A stretch of DNA of 64,000 nt from Micromonospora sp. RHAY321. Lineage in GTDB: Bacteria > Actinomycetota > Actinomycetes > Mycobacteriales > Micromonosporaceae. This document shows positions 39,913-48,393 of the stretch, in pieces. A program made the position numbers and the translations under genes. The stretch covers positions 558,001-622,000 of the forward strand of contig NZ_JAMHIW010000003.1 in the NCBI RefSeq assembly GCF_023896955.1, read 5' to 3'. The first letter of the stretch is position 1, and each line of letters starts with the position of its first letter. The notes under the pieces are model-generated. The model ran no database searches. It had not been told where the DNA came from and worked only from the letters and a program-made list of their open reading frames with translations.

Positions 39913-41127
39913 GTGCGCATGACGTCGCTTGCCGCCCTCCTCGTCCTCGGTGTCGCCACCGCGACCCTGCCCGCCTGCGCGCCCAGCGACCCGGCCCCGG
40001 CCTCGCAGCCCGGCTCCTCGGGCGACCCGGCGGCGCTGTCGACCGCTGACCAGGGCGTCGCGCCGGCGGGCCGGGACGGTCTCGGCGGCCCCGGGGCCAG
40101 CGCGAGCCCGAAGCCGGCCACCCCCGCCGGCAAGGCGCTCGCGGCCGGCAACCCGAACGGCAACGCCACCGTGCCGGCCGAGGGACGGGCCGTCGACACG
40201 TCGAAGCCGACCCGGACCATCGGCACCGGCACCCCGGCGAGCTGCACCTCCGCGGCGGTCGTGAAGGCCGTCGCCGCCGGCGGGATCATCACCTTCAACT
40301 GCGGGCCGGCCCCGGTGACGATCAAGATGGCCGCCACCGCGAAGGTCCGCAACGCCAACGGGGCGAAGGTCGTGCTGGACGGCGGCGGCACAGTCACGCT
40401 CAGCGGCCAGGGGCAGCGCCGCATCCTCTACATGAACACCTGCGACGAGGCCCAGGGCTGGACCACCTCGCACTGCCAGAACCAGGACCATCCGCAGCTC
40501 ACCGTGCAGAACCTGACCTTCGCCGAGGGCAACTCCACCGGGGACAGGGCCGAGGGCGGCGGCGGTGGGGCGATCTTCGTACGCGGCGGGCGACTCAAGG
40601 TGGTCAACTCCCGCTTCGTCCGCAACCGCTGCGACCGCACCGGCCCCGACCTGGGCGGCGCGGCCATCCGGGTGCTCAGCCAGTACGAGAACAAGCCGGT
40701 GTACGTGGTGGGCAGCACCTTCGGCGGCACCGCCGGCCAGGGCGGTTCCTGCTCCAACGGGGGCGCGCTGAGCAGCATCGGCGTCTCGTGGGTGGTGCTG
40801 AACAGTGTGCTCAGCCACAACGAGGCGATCGGCAGCGGCGCCAACCCGGCGAAGTCCGGCACGCCCGGCGGTGGCAGCGGCGGCGCGATCTATTGCGACG
40901 GCAACGAGTTCACCGTGCGGATCGCCGGCACCATCATCGAGAACAACAAGGCCAACGAGGGCGGCGGCGCGGTCTTCTTCGTCAGCAACAACCGCACCGG
41001 CACCATGACGATCGAGAAGTCCACCCTGCGCCGCAACCCGAGCGGCAAGTTCGAGACCCGGGGCTTCCCCGGCATCTTCTTCCTCGGCGCCCGCAACCCG
41101 ACCGTCACCGGCTCCAAGCTTAGCTGA
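39913..41127 (+). CDS. Right-handed parallel beta-helix lipoprotein (404 aa)
   Basis: Exported protein with a lipoprotein signal (LAALLVLGVATATLPAC, lipobox LPAC with Cys near residue 20), a long Pro/Ala/Ser-rich spacer to about residue 95, and then a beta-helix of the polymorphic-outer-membrane/pectate-lyase-like type: repeated coil motifs such as GGGGGAIFVRGGRLKVVNSR, NGGALSSIGVSWVVLNS and EGGGAVFFVSNN. Paired Cys (40440-40475 and 40630) may form disulfides. The sequence shows no catalytic site I can name; carbohydrate binding or lysis is possible. Confidence 0.85.
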   Translation: MRMTSLAALLVLGVATATLPACAPSDPAPASQPGSSGDPAALSTADQGVAPAGRDGLGGPGASASPKPATPAGKALAAGNPNGNATVPAEGRAVDTSKPTRTIGTGTPASCTSAAVVKAVAAGGIITFNCGPAPVTIKMAATAKVRNANGAKVVLDGGGTVTLSGQGQRRILYMNTCDEAQGWTTSHCQNQDHPQLTVQNLTFAEGNSTGDRAEGGGGGAIFVRGGRLKVVNSRFVRNRCDRTGPDLGGAAIRVLSQYENKPVYVVGSTFGGTAGQGGSCSNGGALSSIGVSWVVLNSVLSHNEAIGSGANPAKSGTPGGGSGGAIYCDGNEFTVRIAGTIIENNKANEGGGAVFFVSNNRTGTMTIEKSTLRRNPSGKFETRGFPGIFFLGARNPTVTGSKLS

Positions 41128-41139
41128 CCCCGGCGTACC

Positions 41140-42222
41140 TCAGTAGGGGTTGCCCTGGCCCGCCACGCGGGCGCGGAGCAGGCCGGCCGGGCGGCCGGGC
41201 AGGTCCGACGCACCGGACATCGGCGGGCTGCCGGTGTGGCCACCGTCGGCCATCCCGGCGAAGAGTTCCTTCAGCGCGGTGAGCGCCGTGATCTTGGGCT
41301 GCCAGCCCAGCTCGGCCTCCGCGCGCTCGCTGGACATCAGCGGCGCGTTGAGGGCCAACGCCACCCACCCCGGGTCGACCGGCTGCAACCGCGTCCGCCA
41401 CGTCAGCGCCGCCGCCGCCCGTAGCACCGGCGAGGCGACCGGCACCGTCCACCCGTGGAAGTGCCGGGCCACCAGCTCCGGGGTCAGCACCGGGTCCGCG
41501 GCGACGTTGAAGGCGCCGCGCACGTCACCCAGAACCGCCCGGGCGTACGCGTCGGCCACGTCGTCGGCGTGCACCGCCTGCATCCGCAGCCGGCGGTTGT
41601 TGGGCACCAGCGGGATCCGGCCGTAGCGCAGCAGCCGCACCGGTGCCAGCGGGCCGAGGAAGTAGCGGGTGATCTCCACGCCGGCATCCCGCTGGAAGGT
41701 CAACCCGGGTCGCAGCCGCACCACCCGGAGCGTCGGGTGACTCTGCTCGATCCGGTCCAGCAGCGCCTCCACCTCCGCCTTGTGCTCGCTGTACGACGAG
41801 CCGGCAACCCCGGTGGCCGGCCAGCGCTCGCTGACCGGGTGGTCCTTCGGGCCGGGCGCGTACGCGCCGACCGAGGAGGCGTACACCAGCGCCGGCACGC
41901 CGGCCCGGACCAGCGCGTCGAACACCGCCCGGCTGCCGTCGACGTTGGTCCGCCGCAGCACCCTCTGGTCGTGACTGGGCTGGATCTGCCAGGCCAGGTG
42001 CACCACCGCGTCCGCGCCCGCGAACACCTCGACGAGCTTCCCCGTCGCACCCGGCGCGCCGATGTCGCAGGAGTGCCACTTCACCCGGTCGTACGGCTCG
42101 CCCGCCTCCGGCCCGGGCAGCCGCCGAGCCACCCCGACCAGATCCACGCCCCGCTCCCGGCCCAGCCGGCGCAGCAGAGCGGTACCGACGTTGCCGCTCG
42201 CCCCCACCACCACGATCCGCAT
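41140..42222 (-). CDS. NAD-dependent epimerase/dehydratase family protein (360 aa)
   Basis: Extended short-chain dehydrogenase with Rossmann fold: VVVGASGNVGTALLRRLG at the N-terminus (NAD(P)-binding GxxGxxG), active-site Ser in LVYASSVGAYAPG, and SYSEHKAEVEALLD, where the usual YxxxK is Y(S)EHK. The C-terminal part (about 230-320) resembles substrate-binding domains of nucleotide-sugar epimerases, but no substrate can be assigned. ATG 42222 start. Confidence 0.9.
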   Translation of the reverse strand: MRIVVVGASGNVGTALLRRLGRERGVDLVGVARRLPGPEAGEPYDRVKWHSCDIGAPGATGKLVEVFAGADAVVHLAWQIQPSHDQRVLRRTNVDGSRAVFDALVRAGVPALVYASSVGAYAPGPKDHPVSERWPATGVAGSSYSEHKAEVEALLDRIEQSHPTLRVVRLRPGLTFQRDAGVEITRYFLGPLAPVRLLRYGRIPLVPNNRRLRMQAVHADDVADAYARAVLGDVRGAFNVAADPVLTPELVARHFHGWTVPVASPVLRAAAALTWRTRLQPVDPGWVALALNAPLMSSERAEAELGWQPKITALTALKELFAGMADGGHTGSPPMSGASDLPGRPAGLLRARVAGQGNPY

Positions 42223-42296
42223 GTCCGACCCCGTACCCGTCCAGCGGCCCGCCAACCGCCCGACCTGGTCCGGCGCGGCTTGGCGCGGCGCGGCTT

Positions 42297-42371
42297 GATC
42301 CACTCGACATCCTGGAAGTCGGGCGGTCCCGGTGGGCTGGACAGCCCGACTTCCGGGATACCGAGTTGATC
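42297..42371. repeat. 75-bp long imperfect palindrome
   Basis: Arms of 28 bases (42297-42324 and 42344-42371) around a 19-base loop, with four mismatches; both ends are GATC. The inner 16-base part has one mismatch. It follows the stop of the minus-strand gene that ends at 42370 and may terminate it. It looks like a REP/MITE-type dispersed palindrome. Confidence 0.7.
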
Positions 42372-42672
42372 AGGGGCGGGGGGAGTCCCGGACCCAGCCG
42401 TGCTTCTCCTTGCCGCGTCGGCCGGTCGTCGCCGCCAGACAGCGCGGGCAGATCCAGCCGACCGGGTCGGCCTCGGTCAGGACGTCGGTGCCCGAGTAGT
42501 CGAAGCGCACGTGCGGGAAGCGACGCAACCGGGTCCGGCTGAGCGCCAGCCCACAGACGGTCTGGTTCTGGCCGGGCAGCCAGGCGTGCACCTCACCACC
42601 GGGCTCGCGTACGCCGTCCGGCCCGATCTCCTCGCCCGACGCCGCCACCGCCGGAGTCCCGCTGATCCTCAT
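42370..42672 (-). CDS. Unknown Cys-containing protein (100 aa)
   Basis: Not recognised. It has a short N-terminal region, then AWLPGQNQTVCGLALSRTRL, FDYSGTDVLTEADP and a Cys pair in GWICPRCLAATTGR that could bind zinc together with the earlier Cys. No membrane segment. I chose ATG 42672; the frame is open to 42744 but that part looks non-coding. The last codons lie in a long palindrome. Confidence 0.7.
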   Translation of the reverse strand: MRISGTPAVAASGEEIGPDGVREPGGEVHAWLPGQNQTVCGLALSRTRLRRFPHVRFDYSGTDVLTEADPVGWICPRCLAATTGRRGKEKHGWVRDSPRP

Positions 42673-42744
42673 GCCTGTCCCGATTCCCCTCCGAACCGCA
42701 CCCATGCATCCGGTTGATCCGGCTCGACCGGACCAGCCGGGCAC

Positions 42745-42850
42745 CCGGGCGCCGTGTTGATCGACGGATGGCCTGCGCGGGCCACAGGCATCGACGGGTG
42801 GCCGGAAGCCGAGAGTCGCTGGCCGGCAGTGTCGGGTAACCTGAGCGCGC
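42745..42850. other. Upstream region of tRNA-Lys
   Basis: Contains two 14-base direct repeats (ATCGACGGATGGCC and ATCGACGGGTGGCC) around a GGCC...GGCC hairpin. No clear tRNA promoter and no gene. Confidence 0.4.
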
Positions 42851-42922
42851 GGGCCGCTAGCTCAATGGCAGAGCTGTGGACTTTTAATCCATAGGTTCAG
42901 GGTTCGAGTCCCTGGCGGCCCA
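42851..42922 (+). tRNA. tRNA-Lys (anticodon TTT)
   Basis: A 72-base cloverleaf: acceptor GGGCCGC/GCGGCCC with discriminator A, D arm GCTC-AATGGCA-GAGC, anticodon arm GTGGA-CTTTTAA-TCCAT with anticodon TTT, variable AGGTT and T arm CAGGG-TTCGAGT-CCCTG. CCA is not encoded. Its 3' half is the left copy of the island's 42-bp direct repeat, so the gene was restored by the island. Confidence 0.97.
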
Positions 42923-42927
42923 CTCTT
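42886..42927. repeat. attL: 42-bp direct repeat of the island (left copy)
   Basis: Identical at all 42 positions to 52595-52636. It covers the 3' part of tRNA-Lys from the anticodon loop and five bases beyond. Integrase remnant adjacent, so this is the attachment core. Confidence 0.92.
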
Positions 42928-42939
42928 CCGCAGGTCAGC

Positions 42940-42960
42940 GGCCCCGACCGGGGTCGTTTT
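42940..42960 (+). terminator. Terminator after tRNA-Lys
   Basis: GGCCCC-GACC-GGGGTC hairpin followed by G and TTTT, 18 bases after the tRNA. The copy beyond attR has lost the T-run. Confidence 0.6.
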
Positions 42961-42977
42961 AGACGCGATCAAGGCCG

Positions 42978-42998
42978 GTACAGCAGCGAAGTACAGCA
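42978..42998. repeat. 21-bp repeat, left island end (possible integrase arm site)
   Basis: Begins GTACAGCAGCGAAGTA and contains GTACAGCA twice in direct orientation. An identical 21-base copy is at 52491-52511 inside the right end; a 16-base copy is at 52687-52702 beyond attR. Confidence 0.7.
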
Positions 42999-43007
42999 GT
43001 AGGCCGT

Positions 43008-43975
43008 TCATCGGTCGAGCGCCTTACCAAGTCGCTTGAGCGCTTCGCGGGTGGCCGCCGAGGACACCACCGTGTAGATCTCCATCGTGATGGCGAACTG
43101 CGCGTGTCGAAGGATCTGCATGGCCACCCGAGGGCGCACGTCCAGGTCGGCCAGGAGTGAGGCGCAGGTCCGCCGGGCGTCCCGAACCGTGATCCGCCGG
43201 ACTCCGGCCGCGTCGCAGCGTCGGTCCCAGAACCGGTTGAAGTTACGGGGCTCGACCGTCCGGCCGTAACGTGTGGTGAAGATGAGATCCGACGGCTGCC
43301 AGACGGGGCCGGCAGCTTCGATGGTGGCGACCTGGGTGTCGCGGCGGCGGCCGAGCGCCACGGCGCAGATGTCCGGCAGCGGCAGCGTGGCATCGGAGGC
43401 GGCCGTCTTCGTCTCCCGATGCAGGAGCTGGTCGCCCACCCGCTGGAGTTGCCGGTCGATGGTGAGTTCAGCCGCATCGAGGTCGACGTCAGCCCACGAC
43501 AATCCCAGCATTTCGCCCTTCCGAAGGCCGAGCACCAGGACTAGGAATAGGCAGCGTAGAGCGGGTCATCGTCGGCGCGGGCCGACTCCAGGAACCGTCG
43601 AGCCTCGTCACTCGACCAGGCTTTGCGCTTGCGGGACCGGACCGGTGGCAGCTTCACGAGCGAGGCGACGTTGCGGGAGATCAGGCCCTCGGTAATGGCC
43701 TGGGACAGGATCGTCCGCAGCACCGTCCGCAGGTGGGCGATGCTGGTCGCCGACGGGAGATTCTGGCAGCACTGGCCGAGCGCACAGCAGCGCCGCTGTG
43801 CCGGCTTGCGGCGAGTGTCCTTGCCTTGGGCGCAGCACTGGCAGGTCCGGCCTACGGCGTTGATCCAGGTCTGGACGTCGCTGACCCGCAGCTTGTCGAG
43901 CCGCTTCTTACCCAGACCCGGAGCCAGGTACAGCCGTACCGCCACCTCGTAGGTGACGTAGCTGCCCGGAGCCAG
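43008..43975 (-). pseudogene. Tyrosine recombinase (integrase), frameshifted and N-terminally degenerate
   Basis: Two frames together make one integrase. The upstream part (43541-43945) begins at about NLAPGSYVTYEVAVRLYLAP and ends PLYAAYS at a stop; the downstream part (43008-43535) continues VLVLGLRKGEMLGL. Joining them needs one extra base near 43545, giving an AAY-x-LVLVLGLRKGE stretch. The catalytic Arg (GLRKGE), ARRT, LRHAQ and nucleophile Tyr (MEIYTVV) are intact. The N-terminal arm-binding domain is not recognisable upstream of 43975, where a 14-base tandem repeat lies. A sequencing error or a programmed shift cannot be excluded for the frameshift. Confidence 0.85.
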
Positions 43976-44298
43976 GTTCGGTCGGCGAGCTGGCGGCGGT
44001 CGCGGGGCTGCGGTTAGGGCGCCTCCGGCGGGGACGCTCCGGCGGGGACGCTCCGGCTCCAGGATGGCCGAAGATCGTCGGCAGCCGCCGGGTCCGTGGG
44101 TGGTTGTGGTAGGCCATCCCGCCCGCCATCGACCCGGGCAAGCCGAGCAGACCGCCGCCCAACCCGCCAGCGCCCGTACGAGCCGTCAAGGTCCGCTTGA
44201 CATGGCGGGCCGGCGGCGGTCCGCTCCCCAGAAGGGCGGGTCGACGGCAGACGGGATGGCGTACGGCTCTGGAGAGAAATGCATCTTCCTGGTGAAGC
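43976..44298. other. Stretch between integrase remnant and HNH gene
   Basis: No credible gene. It contains two exact tandem copies of TCCGGCGGGGACGC (44024-44051) where the integrase N-terminus should be, and then GC-rich DNA that changes to lower-GC DNA near 44280. Open frames here are biased shadows. Confidence 0.5.
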
Positions 44299-45171
44299 TT
44301 ACAGCGACTGGAGTATCACATCCAGGTAGCCCCGATCGTCGCTGCGCTGTTGCTTCATTACTGATCGAGCGACAGCTGCGTATGGCGATCTTGCAGCGCC
44401 ATACGCTGCGAGACGGTCGACCGCATCGCGATATGCCGACCGAGCCCCCGCAATTTCATCCGGAGGCAGTCCCGCCTGTCCCTTTCGCAGGTAGCGCCTG
44501 TACGCTACGTCGACCCGCCTAACTGCTTCAGTGACCTGGTTAGCAATGAGGGATCGTTGAATCATAAGCCGGCTATGCGTCAGATGATATATCTCTATCG
44601 AGTAAGTTGCGCGCTGGAAACTATCCGGGTTGTCATCCTCAACGTCACTCGGCGTCGGACTTCCATCGCTAAGGAAGGCGATCAGGGGAGGATCCAGAAC
44701 GCGCGTCGGATCGAGCAGTACGGGATCCTCGTCCTCCCAATAGTCGTCCCTAAAGGCGCGCCGACTTCCTGCCATCAGCGGGAAGTGGGCCGCTTTGCCG
44801 CCGTCCGTTCCACCTCGCCGATCCACCCTTCTCTCATTGCAGTAGCGACAGGCTAAGCGGAAATTCCTGGGGTCTAGTGCGAGCCACCAGTAACCGGGAT
44901 GCTGTGCGTCCTCCAGAACCTTGCCCTTTGGCCTGTAGTGGTCAACCATAAAATCATCTCGCGCAATGGGAGTCTCGCAATACCAGCACTTGTCGTGTGA
45001 GAGTTCCGCAAGTTTTTCCGCCAGCGCCCGCCAGATCTTTGCCAACGGACCGTCTAACAGATCTTTGCGGGCCGCCGCATCTCGGCAGGCGGCGAGCAGC
45101 TGCTCGCCACTAATGCGCTTCTCAGCCCAGCCATCTGGAAATCCCAGGTTATCAAGGCAGATCCAGATCAC
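44299..45171 (-). CDS. HNH endonuclease, PtuB-like (290 aa)
   Basis: TIGR02646-type HNH protein, as in Septu PtuB and retron-associated nucleases. Zinc Cys C62 and C65 (KCWYCETP), the HNH core MVDHYRPKGK with His78, and C108/C111 with the following Asn (CRYCNERR) are all present. The remaining 170 residues are helical. Expected to nick or cut DNA once activated by its ATPase. GTG 45171 overlaps the ATPase gene by 20 bases, with GGAGGA upstream. Last gene of the hsdM-hsdS-ATPase-HNH operon. Codon use is lower in GC than the host. Confidence 0.9.
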   Translation of the reverse strand: MIWICLDNLGFPDGWAEKRISGEQLLAACRDAAARKDLLDGPLAKIWRALAEKLAELSHDKCWYCETPIARDDFMVDHYRPKGKVLEDAQHPGYWWLALDPRNFRLACRYCNERRVDRRGGTDGGKAAHFPLMAGSRRAFRDDYWEDEDPVLLDPTRVLDPPLIAFLSDGSPTPSDVEDDNPDSFQRATYSIEIYHLTHSRLMIQRSLIANQVTEAVRRVDVAYRRYLRKGQAGLPPDEIAGARSAYRDAVDRLAAYGAARSPYAAVARSVMKQQRSDDRGYLDVILQSL

Positions 45172-46759
45172 CGGCTTCCTCCTCCGCTCTGATCTCGCGC
45201 ACGACCTGCTCAGTCAGCCGCTTTTGGTCCAAGACTTCCTCTCGAGACAGAACCGGCGAAGCCGCCAACTCCGCATCCTCCTGCGACATCACCTCGCGCA
45301 AGAACCTGGCATACAGCGGATCTGGATGAAGGGCCGAGAAGTCCACCTGTCGAAGCGACTCCTCAAGCTCCGCCAGCTCCAGAAGTTCAGCCTCGCTAAG
45401 CCTTCCACGGTTCAGCCGTAGGCGATCTCGTCGCTCTAGGAGCTTCGTCATTTCGGGCGCAAGGACCGACCTAAAGCCGAACAACTCGCTGAGGAGGACG
45501 CCACCGACGCCCAGCCGTACGGGGTCCTCGTCTGGTTGGAACGCCGCGATCCGGCCATCCTCGCCAACTGCTAACTGACGTACCTGCTCTTTGCGCAACA
45601 AGGAGATGGCCACAGGATCGTGAGAGGCCATAAGGAGCTGGCTCTCGCCTCGGTCACCCACAGCTTCCTCGATGAGGTCTAGAAACCGCAGGCTCCAAGC
45701 GGGGTTCAGATGTGTATCGGGCTCATCGAGAAGGAAGAGAGACTCCTCCTCCTTCGTAAAGCGAAGCAAGCCAAGAACCATGAGAAGTTGCTGCTCGCCT
45801 TCGCTAAGTTCAGCAAACGTCACAGTCCCGTCGACGTTTCTCTTTCGGAGTTGCACCCGCACGTCAGATATCAAGTCCGATACAAAGGCGCTCTCCAGTG
45901 TCGTGAACAGCTCCCGGGCTCGTGGAGCGGAGCCGCCGGATGACAACCGCTCTGCAAAACCAGCCAAGGCTTCCTGCGTAGAAAGAAACAGATAGAGGTG
46001 CTCTAAGGTCTTGGTCTGCCGAATGCCGAACGGCGTTCTCTGCTCAAGCAGGAGTGGAGCAAGGGCCGAGTCATACAGCTTGCTCAGAAAATTCCGCACA
46101 ACGCCCGCGGCGCCCCAAAACTCGCTCTTTCGGGCTGGCCCCTGCTTCCGCGACGCCCAGTACGGCTGTTTCATGACGAACAGCACGCTCTCTACCGCCT
46201 CGATGCCAAGCTCACGCTGCAGGAACGGAAAGTCATCGATTGAGCGCTCCGCAAGGAACGAGAGGAGCACAAATTGGCTGTGAATCAGGCGGCCGTAAAT
46301 CAACCTTTGACGTGCAGACGCATCCTGCCTGATCATCGCGTCTCTGAACTCAGCGAGAGGAGCATCGAAGATCGACTCTAGGCGGTTACTCGGTCCGGAG
46401 TAGTAGGCAAAGACTGTGTCGGGCAGGAGGGATCTGCTCGGATGGGCAGTCAGGGTGCGTAGCGTTGCCTTCTGCCCGTCAATCCATACAGTCGTATGGC
46501 TACGTACGGCTGCCGGATCGTGAGTGATTCTTACGGTCCGGCCGCGAATAGAGTATTCGATAGCATAAGGAAAGTCTGTGCGTGATCGGCCCGGGCCTGC
46601 GTCCAAGTCCCTGAAGATCCGAACGATAGCCTCAATCAGGTTGGACTTTCCGACACCGTTCTTGCCGACGAGGACCGCTGTTGAGGAACGACTATCGAAT
46701 TTAATTGCAAAGCCGCGCAAGTTCTTGTAGTTCGGAAGTGACAGCTCGAGTATCTTCAT
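45152..46759 (-). CDS. AAA/SMC-like ATPase, PtuA-like (535 aa)
   Basis: OLD/RecF-like ABC-type ATPase. Walker A is VLVGKNGVGKSNLIEAIVRI (about residues 31-50), the signature is LSEGEQQ near residue 317, Walker B is LFLLDEPDTHLNPAW with Asp345-Glu346, and the switch is LMASHDPVAISLL. The middle is helical (about 150-300). There is no TOPRIM domain, so this is not OLD nuclease; with the HNH partner it matches PtuA of Septu. The start overlaps the hsdS stop (ATGA). In Septu such ATPases control the nuclease; here the trigger may be the HsdMS complex. Confidence 0.88.
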   Translation of the reverse strand: MKILELSLPNYKNLRGFAIKFDSRSSTAVLVGKNGVGKSNLIEAIVRIFRDLDAGPGRSRTDFPYAIEYSIRGRTVRITHDPAAVRSHTTVWIDGQKATLRTLTAHPSRSLLPDTVFAYYSGPSNRLESIFDAPLAEFRDAMIRQDASARQRLIYGRLIHSQFVLLSFLAERSIDDFPFLQRELGIEAVESVLFVMKQPYWASRKQGPARKSEFWGAAGVVRNFLSKLYDSALAPLLLEQRTPFGIRQTKTLEHLYLFLSTQEALAGFAERLSSGGSAPRARELFTTLESAFVSDLISDVRVQLRKRNVDGTVTFAELSEGEQQLLMVLGLLRFTKEEESLFLLDEPDTHLNPAWSLRFLDLIEEAVGDRGESQLLMASHDPVAISLLRKEQVRQLAVGEDGRIAAFQPDEDPVRLGVGGVLLSELFGFRSVLAPEMTKLLERRDRLRLNRGRLSEAELLELAELEESLRQVDFSALHPDPLYARFLREVMSQEDAELAASPVLSREEVLDQKRLTEQVVREIRAEEEAGDLDLP

Positions 46760-48393
46760 CGAACGGCTCGAATCAAGTCGGCTTCACGGGCGTACACGGC
46801 TTTGCCGTCGGACACGAGCGATTGAAGGACGCGGTAAAACTCATCGACCTCGTCACTCTTGTATCCCGCGGCTCTAAACGCTTGCTCAGGGGTCAAGCCG
46901 ACACCGGACTCGGTCAAGATGGTTAACAAGAGCGGACCGGCGGTGGGACTGGGAGTTGAGGCAGATCCCTCTGCTGACGAGCCCTTCGCGCGTCGCGGCG
47001 CACCTTCCATCGGTATCTCCAGTTGTCCGAGGAGCGATGAGCGCTCTTCCCCTTCGGGGACCGCCTGTGTGAACTTGCCACGCAACGCGCTACGCACGAA
47101 AGCGGCACCCAACTCCTCGGCGGTCCGTGTAGCCATCACAAGGAGGTCCTGGATGGCTTCTAGCTTCGAGATTCCCAACTCAAGGAGCCGAGCTACTTCG
47201 CGTTGCTCCTCGATTGGCGGAAGTAAAACATGAAACTCATCGAAATCTCTAAAATAGATTGTCTTGTGCGTACTTCCCTTACCGAAGGACCGGAGCGAAT
47301 CCCTTTCTGCGAGGAGAAGTAACTGCAGCCAACGAGCGTCCACATGAACGGAGCAAATCCAATTTACAAAGTCCTGGCTAGTTGCCATCGGACGTCCTAG
47401 TCGCACGGCATAACCAATAGACGCCGTGCGGCTAAGGCATACAGTGTTAGCTGGCAGAAGCTCCGCCGAGGAGTTTTCCAGCCCGGCGTCAGTGATTTGC
47501 CGCGCGGTGTCCTCCACCACTCCGCCGTTGTTGCGATTTGCGTCCGGAATTCCAAGCCAGGGGATGTCGCCGTCCCAGTACTCGGGCACACGGCGGCTAG
47601 GTGTATGGCCTGTCCGCATGTCTGCAACGTCTTGCAGTCGGGTCCAGGCCCAAGCCGGCGGGACGTCGGCCAAAGGCTTGGGGCCGAGAGCAATCCCAAA
47701 TCTGCCAAGGCGGGTCGTAGATGAGCCGATCGAAGCAGATCCCTCATCTTGAGGTGTAGCAGAGGTTTTCGTTGCCAAAGTGGCCCGGTTTGCTTGGCTG
47801 GTGCGCCATGGTTCCGTTAGACGACCGTCAAAGGCTCGACGGAATAAGGCTCCTTGTAGCCTCTGCGCCGTTACTTCCGACTCACGGATAAATTCATTGG
47901 CCTCGCCAAGCCTGGAATGAGCGGCCGCGACGAGATTTGCGATTCTCTGCTGCTCGGTAACAGGCGGAACGGGGAGCCGCAACTCTAGGAGGTCTTTTCG
48001 GGTAAGACCCGGAATGTGGCCGCGAGCGCGGCTAATGAGCAGCTGCGCCTGGTCGCCAAGAGCCAGGGCGTAGTAGGCGGGAAGCAGAGGCTTGTAGGGT
48101 GTAAAGGCCATAAGGTCGCGACCGATCGCGGCATGAACCCCAGGGAAGACCTTTCCGGCCCCTGCTCCCTTGACCACAATGAAGACACTGCCAGGGGGCG
48201 CGATGCGAATGGGGTCGGTAGTCCATCTGTCGATGCGGACCTCTCGGCCGTCCCATTGCTCGGGCCCAGCGACGTATGGCGTGCCGATCGAAGATCTGTT
48301 GACCGCTTCGGATCTGGGCGACTGCCCACTCGTTAGCCAGCCTAAGTCGGCTAGTGAGGCCTCTTCCCAGTGAGCAGGGAGGTCATGTTGCAT
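46756..48393 (-). CDS. hsdS: Type I restriction specificity subunit HsdS with extra C-terminal domain (545 aa)
   Basis: Two target-recognition domains (about residues 5-165 and 235-395), each followed by a conserved helix: LRLPVPPVTEQQRIANLVAA and LLPPIEEQREVARLLELG. TRD2 contains WAWTRLQDVADMRTGHTPSR. Beyond the usual end, about 65 residues (GPLLLTILTESGVGLTPEQA to the end) look like a winged helix. ATG 48393 overlaps hsdM by 11 bases and has GGTGG upstream; GTG 48402 is an alternative. It should give sequence specificity to HsdM and perhaps recruit the ATPase. Confidence 0.9.
   Translation of the reverse strand: MQHDLPAHWEEASLADLGWLTSGQSPRSEAVNRSSIGTPYVAGPEQWDGREVRIDRWTTDPIRIAPPGSVFIVVKGAGAGKVFPGVHAAIGRDLMAFTPYKPLLPAYYALALGDQAQLLISRARGHIPGLTRKDLLELRLPVPPVTEQQRIANLVAAAHSRLGEANEFIRESEVTAQRLQGALFRRAFDGRLTEPWRTSQANRATLATKTSATPQDEGSASIGSSTTRLGRFGIALGPKPLADVPPAWAWTRLQDVADMRTGHTPSRRVPEYWDGDIPWLGIPDANRNNGGVVEDTARQITDAGLENSSAELLPANTVCLSRTASIGYAVRLGRPMATSQDFVNWICSVHVDARWLQLLLLAERDSLRSFGKGSTHKTIYFRDFDEFHVLLPPIEEQREVARLLELGISKLEAIQDLLVMATRTAEELGAAFVRSALRGKFTQAVPEGEERSSLLGQLEIPMEGAPRRAKGSSAEGSASTPSPTAGPLLLTILTESGVGLTPEQAFRAAGYKSDEVDEFYRVLQSLVSDGKAVYAREADLIRAVR

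Noticed and set aside
43908..44189. Gly-rich 93-codon frame on the minus strand
   Set aside because: Overlaps the integrase remnant in another frame, low complexity, and no start signal.
44064..44522. 152-codon plus-strand frame
   Set aside because: Crosses the GC boundary and runs antisense into the HNH gene; no domain.
44299..45171. HNH and ATPase as part of a retron
   Set aside because: No reverse transcriptase gene and no structured ncRNA-like region nearby.
45152..46759. ATPase as an OLD-family nuclease (Gabija GajA-like)
   Set aside because: No TOPRIM domain can be seen after the ATPase; the HNH neighbour fits Septu better.
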